Assembly (NCBI RefSeq): GCF_003473485.1
Contig: NC_053042.1
Coordinates: forward strand, 54,275,762 to 54,339,761
Source: Medicago truncatula
Taxonomy: Eukaryota; Streptophyta; Magnoliopsida; Fabales; Fabaceae
DNA length: 64,000 bases
Direction of reading: 5' to 3'
Positions 32,551-45,800 of the stretch are shown piece by piece. Each line of letters starts with the position of its first letter. The stretch's first letter is position 1. The translations under genes were made by a program, and so were the position numbers. The notes under the pieces were generated by a model. It had not been told where the DNA came from and did not search any database. It saw nothing but the letters and a program-made list of their open reading frames with translations.

Positions 32551-35500
32551 TCAGACAACTTGATAGTTTTCCGTTATCAGCTGTGTTCTCTGAGCAAATT
32601 TGGGCGGATTACCACCCTTTAGCGGAATGATGTTTGTAACCTACAAAGACAAGCCAAAAACATTAAGTCAACTGTAGTCCATCATTGTACACTTGAATGA
32701 AGTGATAATCGACACCTAAACATGTATAATATTTCCTTGCTAAAAAATCTCTAGTTCAATCAATGCATGCGTCAGTTTCAACCAGATCATTTCAAAAAAG
32801 CACTATGCATGTATGCTCACAAATAAAGTCAGATGAAAAAAAATAAATCATCAGACAAACCTTCAGGTCACTAAATGTATCAGTTGCTATAAAACGAACT
32901 GAAATGGGAAAGAATGTTGATGCTGCTTGAGGAACAACAAACTCCAATGACCCACTGCCAAATATATTAAGATCATACAACAAATCTAAAAATACAAAGA
33001 TCAAAATCTAGCATAAGTAAGCTCTAAGACAACCATTCCAATTTTAGCATACCTGCGATTTGAATTATCAATCAGCAGGACAGACCACTCCAAAATGGAA
33101 TTCCTAGAATCATACCTGCAAAGCCAATTTTATTAAGGAACTATAAAGAGAGTAAGAATTTAATGTACAGACGTGGAGTAAAATTATTTACAACCATAAT
33201 AAAATATTAATGACTAAACTCGTGATCTTAGGAGAGGAGGAGGAGTAGGAGAAGGGGAGGGGGAAGCAGTATTAGTTACACAGAGCATCATAATTCATGC
33301 AAATTTAGTCAGATAATTCAAGATTGCAGACCATTTACACGAGTAACAGATAGTATTATTTCCAATACAAAACGACTAGTTTATTTACTGCAGACTTCAA
33401 CATGAAACGCAAAAAACAAGACTGTCCCCGACACTTATTCAAAGGAAGAAAACAAAAATAATTTCCACACCTCCATTCCCCATCAATTTGACTAACAGAT
33501 GGAGCTTCTCGGAGAGCTGGAAGGGGTACTGAGATCACAACATTGCGCAGATCAAACATTGATGAAGCCTCATATTCAATGTTGACATAAGTTTCATTTC
33601 CAGAAGAAGAGGGCCAACAGTTGACTGCATTATACATGTATTGCACACGGTAAGTTATAAATACATGAAAACAAAATAGCAGCCAACAACAATGAAATTT
33701 ATTGACTTACTTGTCAGTGGCACCATTGACTCATCAGTGCTTTGCATTCTCCACCTTAAAAGACCAACACCTCCGGCATCACTGGCTTGACCAGTGGGGA
33801 AAGGCCTATTTGGATCCTTCAGGCCTAATATATTTTCATTGGCAAATAATTCTTTATTCATGTTAGGATGTGTCTTGAAAGAGACCGCTTGATTCTCACC
33901 AGTCTGAACCTGCAAAAACAAGGCACAATATGTAAGTACATTTCTTTTAATTGTTCCCCTGAATAGATGTTTTCATTCAAAACAAATTTCAAGGCATGAG
34001 TAAACCTAGGCTGGGAATCTCAAGAGTCAAGACTGAAGGATGGTAGGAGAAGACAAGTATACAAATAATCCGAAGTAGTATTTTATTACAAAAAAATGGG
34101 GAAAATCTCCCTGGACTGCGACCTTCCTCCTGATGGCCCCAATTCTCTCACAAGAAAATACTGATTAGCACTATTTGAGTCTTACATTAAACACTAAAAC
34201 ATAGGCTGGTTTTTAAACATTACTCGTTTGAAAATTAGCTCATTGTTAACCTTCAATATTACTGACAACTGCATTTACAGAGGATGCAAACTTTGACAAG
34301 AGTATATGAGGCCTAAATAAAGAAAACAGAAAAAAATTAAGCAAGACACAAGTTATTACACTACTCATGTCAATAAATAACTACTTATCAAAAAAGACTG
34401 CTCAGGTTATGCAAAGCAGCAGTCAAATGGACACGCATGGAGTTAGTTAGAGATAGTGAGAATGTAATACCTGAACTTGAACATGTCCATCCTCTTTGTT
34501 AAGAATTTGGAGAGACAATGTTCCTTGAACATCAAAATTACTAAGACCACCATCTCTTTTCAGTGTCACGTTTAGTTTCTCCTCCACAGTTAAAGTGATG
34601 GGATCGATAAGTGGCGGGGCAGCTGACCGAGACGGGCCAAGTTTTGGCTGATCAACTTCAAGAATAACCTCACCTTCTGCTTTCAATGATTCCAAAAACT
34701 GGTTTGTCTTTTGAGATTTACCAAGCTTCATACCAAGGCCCTTTGGCGGAGCAGTGGCAGATGCAGTTGGACGACCTAAGGAAGAGAATAGGAGAGTAAA
34801 TAAATAAAAATGTTACTCTTTATTCAGAAACATGTTAAATGAAAAGGTTACACTTTGGTTCAGCAATCTCCCCCTTTTTGATGGGGACAAGCATATGCAT
34901 TTTGATGAACAAGTGCTGCCTGTATATTGCATGCTTCGTTGCCATTCTGAGTCATTACATTTAAAAGCATTCTAGAAGAATTTGTGGGAATCTATGATAA
35001 CCAACCTTTAGGCTTGGTAGAAAAGGAATCAACATCAGTGCTCGATCCAAAACCAGAGCCACTTCCAAAACCAGTTCCGGTGCTAGATATGCTCATGTCA
35101 CTAAAGCTATTTTCAATTCTTCCAGATCCCATTGACGTTAAAGGACCAAATCCTCCTTTATCACCTCTATTCTTTTCAATCTGCACGATAATTGTATTAA
35201 ATTCAATTGAAAGTAAAAACATAAATAAATAAATAAATAGTAGTCTCTCCAACCAAACCTTGCTCTTATCAATCTCACTTGCTTTCCGCTTCATTAGATC
35301 CTTAGTTTCATTGACCTTGCTCTGCTGAACCAGCTTATAAAGCTTCTCTTCATGACTTTCCATCTCACAGTATTGCTTAACTTGTGCAACGGTCACATTT
35401 TCCTTGTGACCAAGAGAGATGACTTCATCAAACGCAAAAATCAGCTCAAAGGCATGTTTGCAGATACCCTCTTCATCAAGGGAATAAGAATATTCAGGGA

Positions 35501-37774
35501 CCTAAAATTATTGAGTAATGAACTGAATAAGAAAACATTTTGGCACAAGTTTAATTTAAGGGCTTTAAAACTGATTCAAAAAGGTAAAATACCTCCTACT
35601 AAAAATCATTTCATCCATCCTAAACCTTCCTAAAAAATTCAAGGAACTAAAAGCCATGTTTAAATGATCATAATTGTCCCATCAAAACCCCATGAAAAAC
35701 ACCAATATGGCAGGAAATTAAGACGACAAGGCCCAAAATTCTAGATTCAGGCAAGCAAGTCATGCCAAGTTAATGACAAAACCAATAATTCTCCCAACAA
35801 GAAGAATTGACCAATCAATTGAAAATAAATGGATTTGGGAACACAAAATGTCAAATTTGAAGGATCACAGAAAGAATACCAGTTTGGAGAGAAGTCTCAG
35901 AGTATCTAAATCGTCCATTATATTGCTCTGTTTGTTCGTTACAAGAAGCAAGTATAGAGCTTCTATTGGCTGATAAACATAGCGGATGTTCTCAGTCTCG
36001 ATATATGTGTGTTGTTTCCCAGTACCTATTAACTTGGGAAACGCAGCTAGAAGTCCCTCAATTCTTATCCGAGACATATCCACAAACTGTCTAGAGACTA
36101 GCACTGTAATCAAAAAGCAAAAGATTTATTGGCATAAGGGTATGGGTGTTGAGTCCGTATATATTTAGGCACAATCAAATAAAACATCAATTCAGGAATA
36201 AGCGGTTGTTTATTAATTTAAAAGCTTGTCCTGAATGTCAAGGGGTAAAAAAATATTCCAAATAATAAGATGTAATACTAAGGAATCAGACACACAAAAA
36301 ATATGGAATAATTAAAATAGGCGACTCCATGGTCTATGTTTGCTGACATAAAGTGATGAGCAGATAGATTATTCAGATAAAACTTACAAGAAGTCATATA
36401 GCAAAATATACATTTTAGGTTTCCTGACTAAGGCTTGTAACATGTATTAGTTATCTCAACATGAGTGACCATGTTTTAAACCAGAGGAAAAGAAATAACT
36501 TCATTAGCTGATTTTCCACATGTTCAACCAATGCAAATATTCCTGGAAAGGTACTGCCCATCCTGAAAGTAATTTCTTATATATTCCCCGTCTCAAAAAC
36601 ACATTGTCTTGTGTTTCATAAAAATGTGCACATGTCTAGCTTAAAGTTAACTATAGTTCTGTCAAAAAAAAAAAAAAGTTAACTATAGCTAAAGGTTGCA
36701 TCTCTAAATTGCTGTTCAATGAAGTATACAATACAGTGAGTACAAATGGAAAGCAAGCTAGACACAGACTATTGGTGTTAATTATTCTAAAATAAAGGGT
36801 AAAAAACCACAAGTTAGTGAATGGATGCAAAGAACTCACCTTTGCCAGATTTGCCGACAATGGATGCAGCAAGCACAACCTGTACAACAAACGAAAACAA
36901 AAATTGAAGAAGAAAAAAATAACTGTACAAATAGTAAATCAGGAACAGATACGAAACTTCTATATTTCCTAAGCCAAGAGATGTTTGCTTTTCCAATTTA
37001 CTAAAGGTAATGAGCTTGTGACCTTTTAGGATGAAATCAAACATTAAATGTTACATAACTAAATTCGGGATAAAAGAAAATCAAACATTACGAAATAGAA
37101 AGCCAAAAACATGTAAAAAGAAACAGAAAATACAGGTTCCACACTCAAGTGAATTCTTCTTTTACCTAAACCAAAAACCATATTTTTTATCTTCACCATT
37201 TGAGCCACACATAGATGCCATTCGGCAAGAAAGTCGTTAAAACAATCTAGTTTGGCAGTCCTATCCTCCTAACTTTGGATTCCATCTTTTTTCGCTCAAC
37301 ATGAGGCCTAGGCCAACTATAATGTAATGCTACGAGGAAAATAATGCCAGACCACATCACTACACACGGATAATGGTTCCAATTTCGGAGGATTGGTTTT
37401 GCCATCTAGAAAGGGTTAGCGGCGCAGTTTGTGCCCGTTTACATGTAATTCTCGAGGATTACACTAAACATCGAAATGCATGTAGCAAAAATAAAGACGA
37501 GCAACAAAACACAACACGGGAGGATAAGCTATAGCAGAAGATTCAAAATTACTGGTAGCGAAATTATTATACAAGGATTTCAATTTTAAAGCATATCAAT
37601 ATATTCTGGGAAATTCTTTGAAACCGTAATTTTAGATCACGGGTGGGTTAAACTCATGCATCAAACAATTGTAGGAAGAGAATTGTGGTATGAAAATGAA
37701 GATAACATAAGAAGTGAAATTAATAGATACAATTAATTAAAGTGCAAAGAATAAGAAACAATAAGCGATACCAT
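32551..37774 (-). CDS. Coatomer subunit delta, copy C
   Basis: Coding exons in gene order: 37772-37774 (ATG only), 36840-36879, 35880-36103, 35259-35501, 35006-35180, 34471-34775, 33711-33909, 33471-33624, 33053-33115, 32861-32954 and 32551-32640. All borders are GT/AG, and the sum is 1,590 bases or 529 residues. Domain layout as in copy B: longin-like N-terminus, hinge, mu-homology domain. C keeps the family residues at all seven sites where B differs (for example [15 protein letters not shown]). Its own changes are the loss of one Asp codon and an Ala-to-Thr nearby in PQAASTFFP, in a variable loop. The leader intron is 37812-37924. The Mutator-like element lies just upstream (from 38062), and beyond it arm 2 ends in retroelement DNA, so no native upstream promoter of this arm remains beyond about 140 bases from the leader intron. 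C is the best candidate for the functional copy in this window. Confidence 0.93.
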
Positions 37775-38297
37775 ATTTGCGGTTGATCTGTGAAATTGTA
37801 TGGAATTGAATCTGCAAGTGAAAGAAAAAACAAAGTTTAGATCCGTGAGTGAGATATGCAATGGATTGCAATTGAATGGATAAGAATAGCGAAGAGAATA
37901 TGAAAATGAGAAAGAAGATTTTACCGAACGCGATGAGAGATTGGGGAGAGTAGATCTGAAAGGATTGTGAGTGAAATTGGGGAGGAAGCAATGGTGCAGT
38001 GAAAGACTGAGGCGGGGCTCAGGTTGATCTACTGGAAGCAAAATATGATGCTTTTGGATTTGAGAATTGTTGTTCCCAACAAGGCTTTGGCACACGAGTA
38101 ATTTACTTTTTTGCTCTCTGGCAGTAACCCCCTTAGTAGTTACTGCCGAGGAATTAAAAATCCGGCTGCGTTAACTGCCGAGGAAAACCTCGGGAGTTAA
38201 CTGCCGAGGAAAACAAGCACAGTGAGCTTTGCATGATTCTTTCTAAAACATTTCCAAGCCATTTTTCGGTCAGTTTTTACCTGTAATTAAAGCACAG

Positions 38298-40242
38298 TGT
38301 AACACCCCGTTTCCCAAAATCAATTTAATTATAATTATAAAATCAGAGTTCCACATTAAACGGCATGTCACACTACAAAATATAATTTCTTAAATAGATT
38401 AAAACTAATTAACAACATCCTTCATTAAACTGCAGCGGAAAATTCTTTAAATTAAACTCCATTATCCAAAATAATCTTGGCATTAAGCCGCAACATAAAA
38501 ATCAACGATAAACATGGACTACGTTAACTTGTTCCAAAATTTGATACATAGGTAGAAATTTAAACTATAAATTCCATCCCACGCATCAGAGTCCTAGACA
38601 CATTGAGCCACCACCAACCTACTCAGGATCACCTGCAAGTTACCCATAGGAAGGGCAACATTTTCAAGCAGAAGGGGTGAGATTCACAACAAAATATAGA
38701 TAAAGAATACATCAATTGAATCTAACACCCTATCATAATTCATCCACATTATTATTAATTTCATAACATCATTTTCGCATATTATTAATAATATTAATTC
38801 ATACACCTCTCAACAATATATGCAACTTATCACCACTCCACTAAGACTCCTCTAAACTCCCATGCATGTGGTACCATAAATCAGGACCGTGACCCACACC
38901 GCTGTCGAATGGTTAAAGCATTCTCAACAGGACATAAGTCCTCACCACTACACCACTTTGAGTAACTAGTACTCCACCACTTTGAACGACTAAGCATTCC
39001 AGAGCCGAAGCTCTCCCACTGTTATGTTAATGCAACTAATCCCCATAGAGTATATCTACATACCAACCAACCTAGACATATACATATATATGATTCACCA
39101 ACCAACTTACACCTTTAAGGGAATTTAATTATATACAACACACATCAGTCAGCATCCATTCATCAAAACCAACTAAGCATCCAGGGAAATATATATCAGC
39201 ATACAAGCCATGCAATAATTCAACAAAATACACAATCCAAACAACAACAGAAATTAACCAACCAAATACTGGGCAGCTCGCCTCGCGAGCTCATCTACTC
39301 GCTATGGCGAGCTCAGAAAAACAGGTACTCGCCATGGCGAGTTGGAGGCGAACTCGAGGCGAACAGAAATATGGTGCTCTCGGGAAAAATGACATTTTTC
39401 TCACTCAAACCTCAATTCTAAGCTCCCTAATCATCTTTTACACTTAAAACTTGCTCTAGTCCTCTTAAAAATCATCTAGGTACACGAAACTACCCAAAAT
39501 ACGGCTTATAACAACTTTTTCAAAATCCAGATTTTCACAAGGCTACTCGCCATGGCGAGCTGTATCACTCGCGAGGCGAGCGATGAAGTTGTTCACTCGC
39601 TATGGCGAGCAATGGCTACTCGCGAGGCGAGCGATGAACTCCTGTACGGGCAGAATGCAGGTTTTTCCCAAAAATCCCATTTTTCCTCAAATCACTCCCC
39701 AAATTAGTTTACAGATATGCAATGAAAGGTTTTATGCACCCAGAACCCATTTCTACCCTCAATTCTATGATTCCTACACCCAAAACTCCTTAATCAACAA
39801 AAACCTAATTTCTCCCAAATCCTCACATAAACCTGTTAGAACACAATCAACATTCAGAATCTATATAATTGCGGTAAATCTCACCCTTACCTTAGAATTG
39901 CAGAATAAACACAGCAGAAAATGGTTCCTAGGCTCCTCTCCCTTGTTCTTGGTTTTCTCCCAAACTAGACTGTTTTCACGTAAAACAGTTTTCTCTATTT
40001 TTCTTTCCTTTTCTCAATTCCCAAAATGTAACCTCCCACTCCCTAATTAGCAATTAACTCCCTACTAATTATGTTAATTATTTCATAACCCCCAAAATAA
40101 TAATTAATCCTATTCTTATATTATTTTAATTATTTAATAAAATAATCACATAATAAATAAATATACACTACATAAATCACCAAAAATCACATAAATGACA
40201 CCACACAATTAAAAATAATTAAATAAAAATTAGAGTGTTACA
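38298..40242 (-). mobile_element. Solo LTR, Ty3/gypsy (TGTAAC family), reverse orientation
   Basis: A fossil solo LTR of 1,945 bp. On the minus strand it runs from TGTAACACTC to GGGGTGTTACA. It is flanked by a perfect 5-bp duplication CACAG (38293-38297 and 40243-40247). It shares the AAGGTAAGGGTGAG and TTCTGCTTGAAAATGTTGCC blocks (inverted) with the other two LTRs. Arm 1 has the empty site at about 25006, so it inserted after the block duplication. It contains a cluster of CTCGCCATGGCGAG-like palindromes at about 39276-39635. Confidence 0.88.
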
Positions 40243-40509
40243 CACAGCATCTTGAAAGGCAAACTAATTCATACAACATTGAAACTCAGACATAAACAAA
40301 AAAAAACACAATATTTTTTACAATTGTCCATATTTAAATTAAACCGACATTTGGTTCAAATTACACAAACGTTTGAAATTCAAATCACAAAAAAAATATT
40401 GGCGCAAATGCACAACTTAATTAAACCAACATTTTTATACATTAAACAAAGTTAAAAATCTCATGGAATTAAAAGTAATGTCATCAAAGTACAAATATAC
40501 AAATCAATG

Positions 40510-40939
40510 TCATGAAAACACCAAAACTAAAAAAACAAGTCCTAAAAAACAAAATACTACTATTGGTCCTGGTCCTGCTGATGATGCATCCTCCTCGGCC
40601 TCTAGCCTCGCCTCCTGGTCAAAATCGGTGCGATCTGCTCCCTCATATGGCTCATGGCCTGAAACCACAGCTGAGGGGGTCATGCTCATGACCTCCTCCT
40701 GACCTAACTGCGCAGCAGCGTAGGCAACAGCGCCACAAACCATGTCATAGGTGTCAGGCGAGCTTCTCGCCTCATACCGCTCCCACTGTTGTGCAATGAT
40801 CTGCTCTTCATTTGCTGGCCTCGGAAGATCTCCTGGAAGAGGTTGCAAGATCTGAGGGTGAGACACCCTGGTGTACCATAGCACATAGTCATCTGCCATC
40901 CGCCATGTCTGCTCTCCTGCCTGCTCACCCCAATCCGCC
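40510..40939 (-). pseudogene. PMD protein C-terminal fragment, arm 2
   Basis: An open frame reading [19 protein letters not shown] and then LPGDLPRPANEEQIIAQQWE, matching arm 1 at 25381-25652. The last part differs from arm 1 because of a small length difference in one of the two. It ends with a hydrophobic run that is probably not original. It is a truncated fragment of the transposon-borne PMD gene; no upstream exons remain in this arm. Confidence 0.75.
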
Positions 40940-43900
40940 ATGTCCTTGTCTATTGAGAATCAAGCAGTGATTGATAAGTTACAGGTGGTATGCAATTTTC
41001 CCGAAGTTTTTCCTGATGAAATTCCAGATGTGCCTCCAGAGAGAGAAGTTGAATTTTCAATTGACCTTATTCCGGGTACGAAGCCTGTGTCTATGACACC
41101 TTACCGTATGTCAGTTTCTGAGTTGGCTGAGTTGAAGAAACAGTTAGAAGATTTGCTTGATAAGAAGTTTGTAAGACCAAGTGTTTCACCGTGGGGAGCG
41201 CACGTTTTGTTAGTAAAGAAGAAAGATGGTAGTATGAGATTGTGTATTGACTGTCGGTAGTTGAACAAAATGTTGATAAAGAATAGGTATCCACTTCCGA
41301 GAATTGATGACTTGATGGATCAGTTAGTGGGTGCACGTGTGTTTAACAAGATTGATTTGAGATCGGGTTATCACCAGATTAAAGTGAAAGATGAAGATAT
41401 GCAGAAGACAACTTTTAGAACGCGATATGGACATTATGAGTATAAAGTGATGCCTTTCGGTGTTACAAATGCCCCTGGAGTGTTTATGGAGTACATGAAT
41501 CACATTTTTCATGCATTTTTTGATCGTTTCGTGGTTGTTTTCATTGATGACATTTTGATTTACTCCAAGACTGAGGAAGAACATGTTGAGCATTTGAAGA
41601 CTGTTTTGCAAGTGTTGAAAGAGAAGAAACTTTATGCTAAATTATCAAAGTGTGAATTCTGGTTGAAAGAGGTGAGTTTTCTTGGACATGTTATTTCTGG
41701 TAGTGGTATTGCAGTAGATCCCTCTAAAGTTGATGCAGTATCGCAATGGGAGACTCCTAAGTCGGTTACAGAGATTAGAAGCTTTTTGGGATTGGCTGGT
41801 TATTACCGAAGATATATAAAAGGATTTTCCAAGTTGGCACTTCCGTTAACGCAGTTGACTTGTAAAGGTAAAGCCTTTGCGTGGGATGTTCAATGTGAGA
41901 ACAGTTTTAGTGAATTGAAGAAGCGGTTGACGACAGCTCCGGTTTTGATTTTACCAAATTCCGATGAACCTTTTGTGGTATATTGTGATGCGTCCAAGTT
42001 GTGCTTATGCAAGATGGCAAAGTAGTGGCTTATGCGTCGAGACAGTTGAGAATTCATGAGCGGAATTGCCCTACGCACGATTTAGAGTTACTGCAGTGGT
42101 CTTTGTACTTAAAATATGGAGACATTACTTGTATGGTTCGAGATTTGAAGTGTTCAGCGATCACAAGAGTCTGAAATATCTGCTTGATGGTAAAAGAATT
42201 TGAGTGGTTGGAACAGTTTAGAGATTTGAGTTTAGTATGTGAATTGTCACCTCAGAGTGTGAAGCTAAGAATGCTGAAGATTGATAGTGAATTTCTGAAA
42301 AGTATTAAGGAAGCAGAGAAAGTTGATGTTAAGTTTGTAGACTTGTTGGTTACTAGTAATCAGACTGAAGACAGATATTTTAAAATCGATGATCAAGGTG
42401 TGTTGAGGTTTCGAGGTAGAATTTGTATTCCATACAATGATGAGATGAAGAAAATGATTCTTGAAGAGAGTCATAAAAGTAGCTTGAGTATTCATCCGGG
42501 AGCTACGAAGATGTATCATGATTTGAAAAAGTTGTTTTGGTGGTCTGGATTGAAACGTGATGTGGCACAGTTTGTGTATTCCTGTTTGATTTGTCAAAAG
42601 TCGAAAGTTGAGCATCAGAAACCTGCTGGGATTATGGTATCTTTAGATGTACCAGAGTGGAAATGGGATAGTATATCCATGGATTTTGTGACGAGTTTGC
42701 CGAATACTCCTAGAGGAAATGACGCGATTTGGGTGATTGTTGATAGATTGACGAAGTTGGCTCATTTCATCCCGATTAATATCAGTTTTCTTGTTTCTCA
42801 GTTGGCAGAGATTTATATTTGTGATATTGTGAAATTGCATGGTGTTCCTTCGAGCATTGTATCAGATAGAGATCCAAGATTTACTTCTAGATTTTGGAAG
42901 AGTTTGCAAGAGGCTTTAGGTTCTAAGTTGAGGTTGAGTTCGGCGTATCATCCGCAGACAGATGGTCAGTCGGAAAGAACGATTCAGTCGTTAGAGGATT
43001 TGTTGAGGGTTTGTGTACTTGAGCAAGGAGGAAATTGGGATAGTCATCTTCCATTGATAGAGTTCACGTACAATAATAGTTATCATTCTAGTATTGGAAT
43101 TGCACCTTTTGAGGCTTTGTATGGTCGGAGATGCAGAACTCCGTTGTGTTGGTTTGAGTCAGGTGAAAGTGTGGTTTTAGGACCTGAGATTGTTCAATAA
43201 ACTACTGAGAAGGTTAAGATGATTCAACAAAAGATGAAGGCGTCGCAGAGTCGACAAAAGAGTTATCATGATAAGCGTAGGAAAGACCTTGAGTTTCAAG
43301 AGGAAGATCACGTATTTTTGAGAGTCACTCCTGTGACTGGTGTTGGACGTGCATTGAAGTCAAAGAAGTTGACTCCGAGGTTTATTGGTCCGTATCAGAT
43401 ATCAGAAAGAGTTGGAATGGTGGCATATCGAGTGGGTTTACCACCGTATCTTTCGAATTTGCATGATGTGTTTCATGTGTCGTAACTTCGGAAGTATGTT
43501 CCGGATCCATCTCATGTGATCCAAAGTGATGATGTGCAAGTTAGAGATAACCTTACGGTTGAGACTTTACCGGTGAGAATTGAGGATCGAAAAGTGAAGA
43601 CGTTGAGAGGCAAAGAGATACCTCTTGTGAAAGTCGTTTGGAACAGAGCGACTGGTGAAAGCTTAACGTGGGAGTTGGAGAGTAAGATGCTGGAATCTTA
43701 TCCAGAGTTGTTTGCATGAGGTAATTTTCGAGGACGAAAATCTTATAAGTTGGGGAGAGTTGTAACACCCGTTTTGATTATTTAATTATTTTGTTGAGTT
43801 TAGAATATATTTATATGATTTGTGTGATTTATGTGATTTAATGAGGTGTTGTGACTTATTTTATTGTTTAATAAAATAAGATTCGAAAGGGAGAAAAGTC

Positions 43901-45799
43901 AATAGAAGAGAAGAGGACCAAAGAGAGGCTGCGATTTCGATTTTCTAAGGTAAGGGTGAGACTAACATTCAATCCTATTAAGTCTGTAATTATGATTGTT
44001 GTATTTAACAAGTGTAGGATTTGTTTTAGAAAAGTTGAGAATTAGGGTTAAAGTGATAAATTGATGATTAATTGATGTAGAATTGTATAATTGAGGTAGA
44101 AAGTGTTTACAGACCTTAGATAATCCATAAGATGATATCTGGAAGCAATGTTAAGCTTAAAACCATGCCTTTAGGTGGATTTTCGTGAAAACTACAATTA
44201 TGTCGAGCCAACACTCATCGCTCGCCTTCTGAGTGATTACTGATTATCCTCGCCCTCGCGAGGGATGAAGTTCATCGCTCGCCTCGCGAGCAACTTTCAT
44301 TCGCCTTGCGAGCAACACCTTGCAGCTCGCCATGGCGAGCAGATCACTCGCCATAGCGAGTATGACCAGTGAGGAACCTGATTTGTGATTTAACTTATTA
44401 AGTCAAACCTTCGATGATTTTGAGTGCATGAATATGTATAATAATGATTAGGCAAGTTTTTAGATTGAGATTGAACATGGGAAAGTTTAAAAATGAATTT
44501 TAGGGTGAAAAATGTCAAATTCCCGAGAGCACCCAGTTTCTTGTTCGCCAGGGCAAGTAGCTTATTCGCCAAGGCGAATGCCTTTTTCCTGAACTCGCCA
44601 TAGCGAGTAGAGGTTCTCGCCCCGCGAGCCCTTGTGAGACAGAACACCTTGTTAGGTTAAATGTGACCTTTGTCGCACGAGTTGATGTGAATTGATCAGG
44701 GGGTAAGAAACTAAGTTGTTTGTCTTACCGTTGTTACTTCAGTAAGCCTGAATTATATGATTTGATGTTGATATTAATGTGATATAAATGTATATGCATT
44801 ACATGAATTATAAAAGATGTTTGAGATGTTGTTGATTTGCATTTGATATTGTTATATCATGAACTGTTTTATGTACTGCCTATGTTGCTGTTTGTTTATT
44901 AACTAAGCTGCATGAGTCGGTCTAAGATGAAGGATGTTGTTCCAAATTATTGGATTTATATGAGAGGTTGGTGTTTCTAAGATGTTAAGTTGTTGAGTCC
45001 ATGCATACTCATTCATTGTTGAGGGCTTGATGCCCTAGAGCCTTTGCTCAACACGTTGGGGGCTTGATGCCATGGAGCTTTAGCTCAATTAAGTTGAGGG
45101 CTTGATGCCCTGGAAGTATATTAATACTTAATACGTTGAGGGCTTGATGCCCTGGATTGGTACCACATGCATGATTAAGAGGTCTAAGTTGCATAGTCAA
45201 GTTGAAGTCGCATTGTCGAGTCAAGTTGTTAAGTTGTCAAGTTGATTAAAGTTGCGATTTCTATACATGAGCTGTTAATGAAGTGCTATATGATTATTTA
45301 CTATCTATGATGAAAATTATGATATTGTTATGTTGTTAAATATAATTGTTGAATTATATGCTTAATATTATTGTTTTATGAAATCTCACCCCTTCTGCTT
45401 GGAAATGTTGCTCTTCGTATGAGTAACTTGCAGGTGATCGAGAATAAGTAGCTGTTGATTGCTGTCGTGGGTGGCTATCTCTCACTGTGTCTTTAGGTGC
45501 TCTGATACGTAATGGGATGAGAACTTTTGTGGCTATTTTCTATTCCTTACGTATTTGATTATGAATTTACATGATTAAGTTGTTAATTAGATTTTTATAA
45601 GATGTTTTGATGAGACCTTCGTGCCAAAACTATTTATGTTGTTGAATTAAATCCGCTGCGAAGTTTTGAATAATTATGTTGAAGGATAAATTGTTATTTA
45701 TTCCATTTATGATTTTCAAGAAGTGCAGCATTCCGTTTATGTGATGAATACTCTGAAATTTATTATGAAATTTTTATGTTGGGAAAACGGGGTGTTACA
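40940..45799 (+). mobile_element. Ty3/gypsy chromovirus remnant (Tekay/Del-like), 5' half missing
   Basis: A fossil element. Recognisable parts in order are reverse transcriptase (about 40970-41700), RNase H (about 41700-42170), integrase (about 42400-43200), a C-terminal chromodomain-like region (about 43490-43720), a polypurine tract (about 43750) and the 3' LTR (43761-45799, 2,039 bp, TGTAACACCC to GGTGTTACA). There is no 5' LTR, primer-binding site, gag or protease. The coding part is broken at roughly half a dozen places. The family is assigned from the RT and integrase motifs, the chromodomain position and the LTR ends. Its left edge coincides with the end of arm 2. It is younger than, or contemporary with, the loss of that arm's right end. 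Confidence 0.9.
43761..45799 (+). repeat. 3' LTR of the Ty3/gypsy remnant
   Basis: A 2,039-bp LTR with TG/CA ends. It holds a cluster of CTCGC...GCGAG palindromic words (about 44210-44640) and a short tandem array with GGGCTTGATGCCCTGG (about 45019-45150). Both are features shared, in more or less diverged form, with the two solo LTRs in the window. Confidence 0.88.
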
Positions 45800-45800
45800 C

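Larger units (their letters stand above)
30401..40939. repeat. Segmental duplication, arm 2
   Basis: This begins at the sequence found at 17979 and follows arm 1 through the 5' end of copy A, the whole of a delta-COP gene (copy C) and the left part of the Mutator-like element. It stops at about 40939 against a Ty3/gypsy remnant. Arm-specific insertions are 31031-31930 and the solo LTR at 38298-40242. The part of the unit matching 25698-30400 is missing, apparently lost with the 5' half of the retroelement. Confidence 0.85.
38062..40939 (-). mobile_element. Mutator-like element, truncated copy in arm 2
   Basis: It starts with the same GAGAATTGTTGTTCCCA end and TTTGGATTT flank as the arm 1 element. 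A 9-base stretch of the terminal repeat is missing, and it contains the solo LTR 38298-40242. Its right part is missing, replaced at about 40940 by a Ty3/gypsy remnant. Its remaining coding part is the C-terminal PMD fragment at 40510-40939. Confidence 0.8.

Noticed and set aside
39583-40050. 155-codon open frame inside the reverse solo LTR
   Set aside because: It lies wholly within LTR sequence, contains the palindromic GCGAG words, and shows no protein family; a chance frame.
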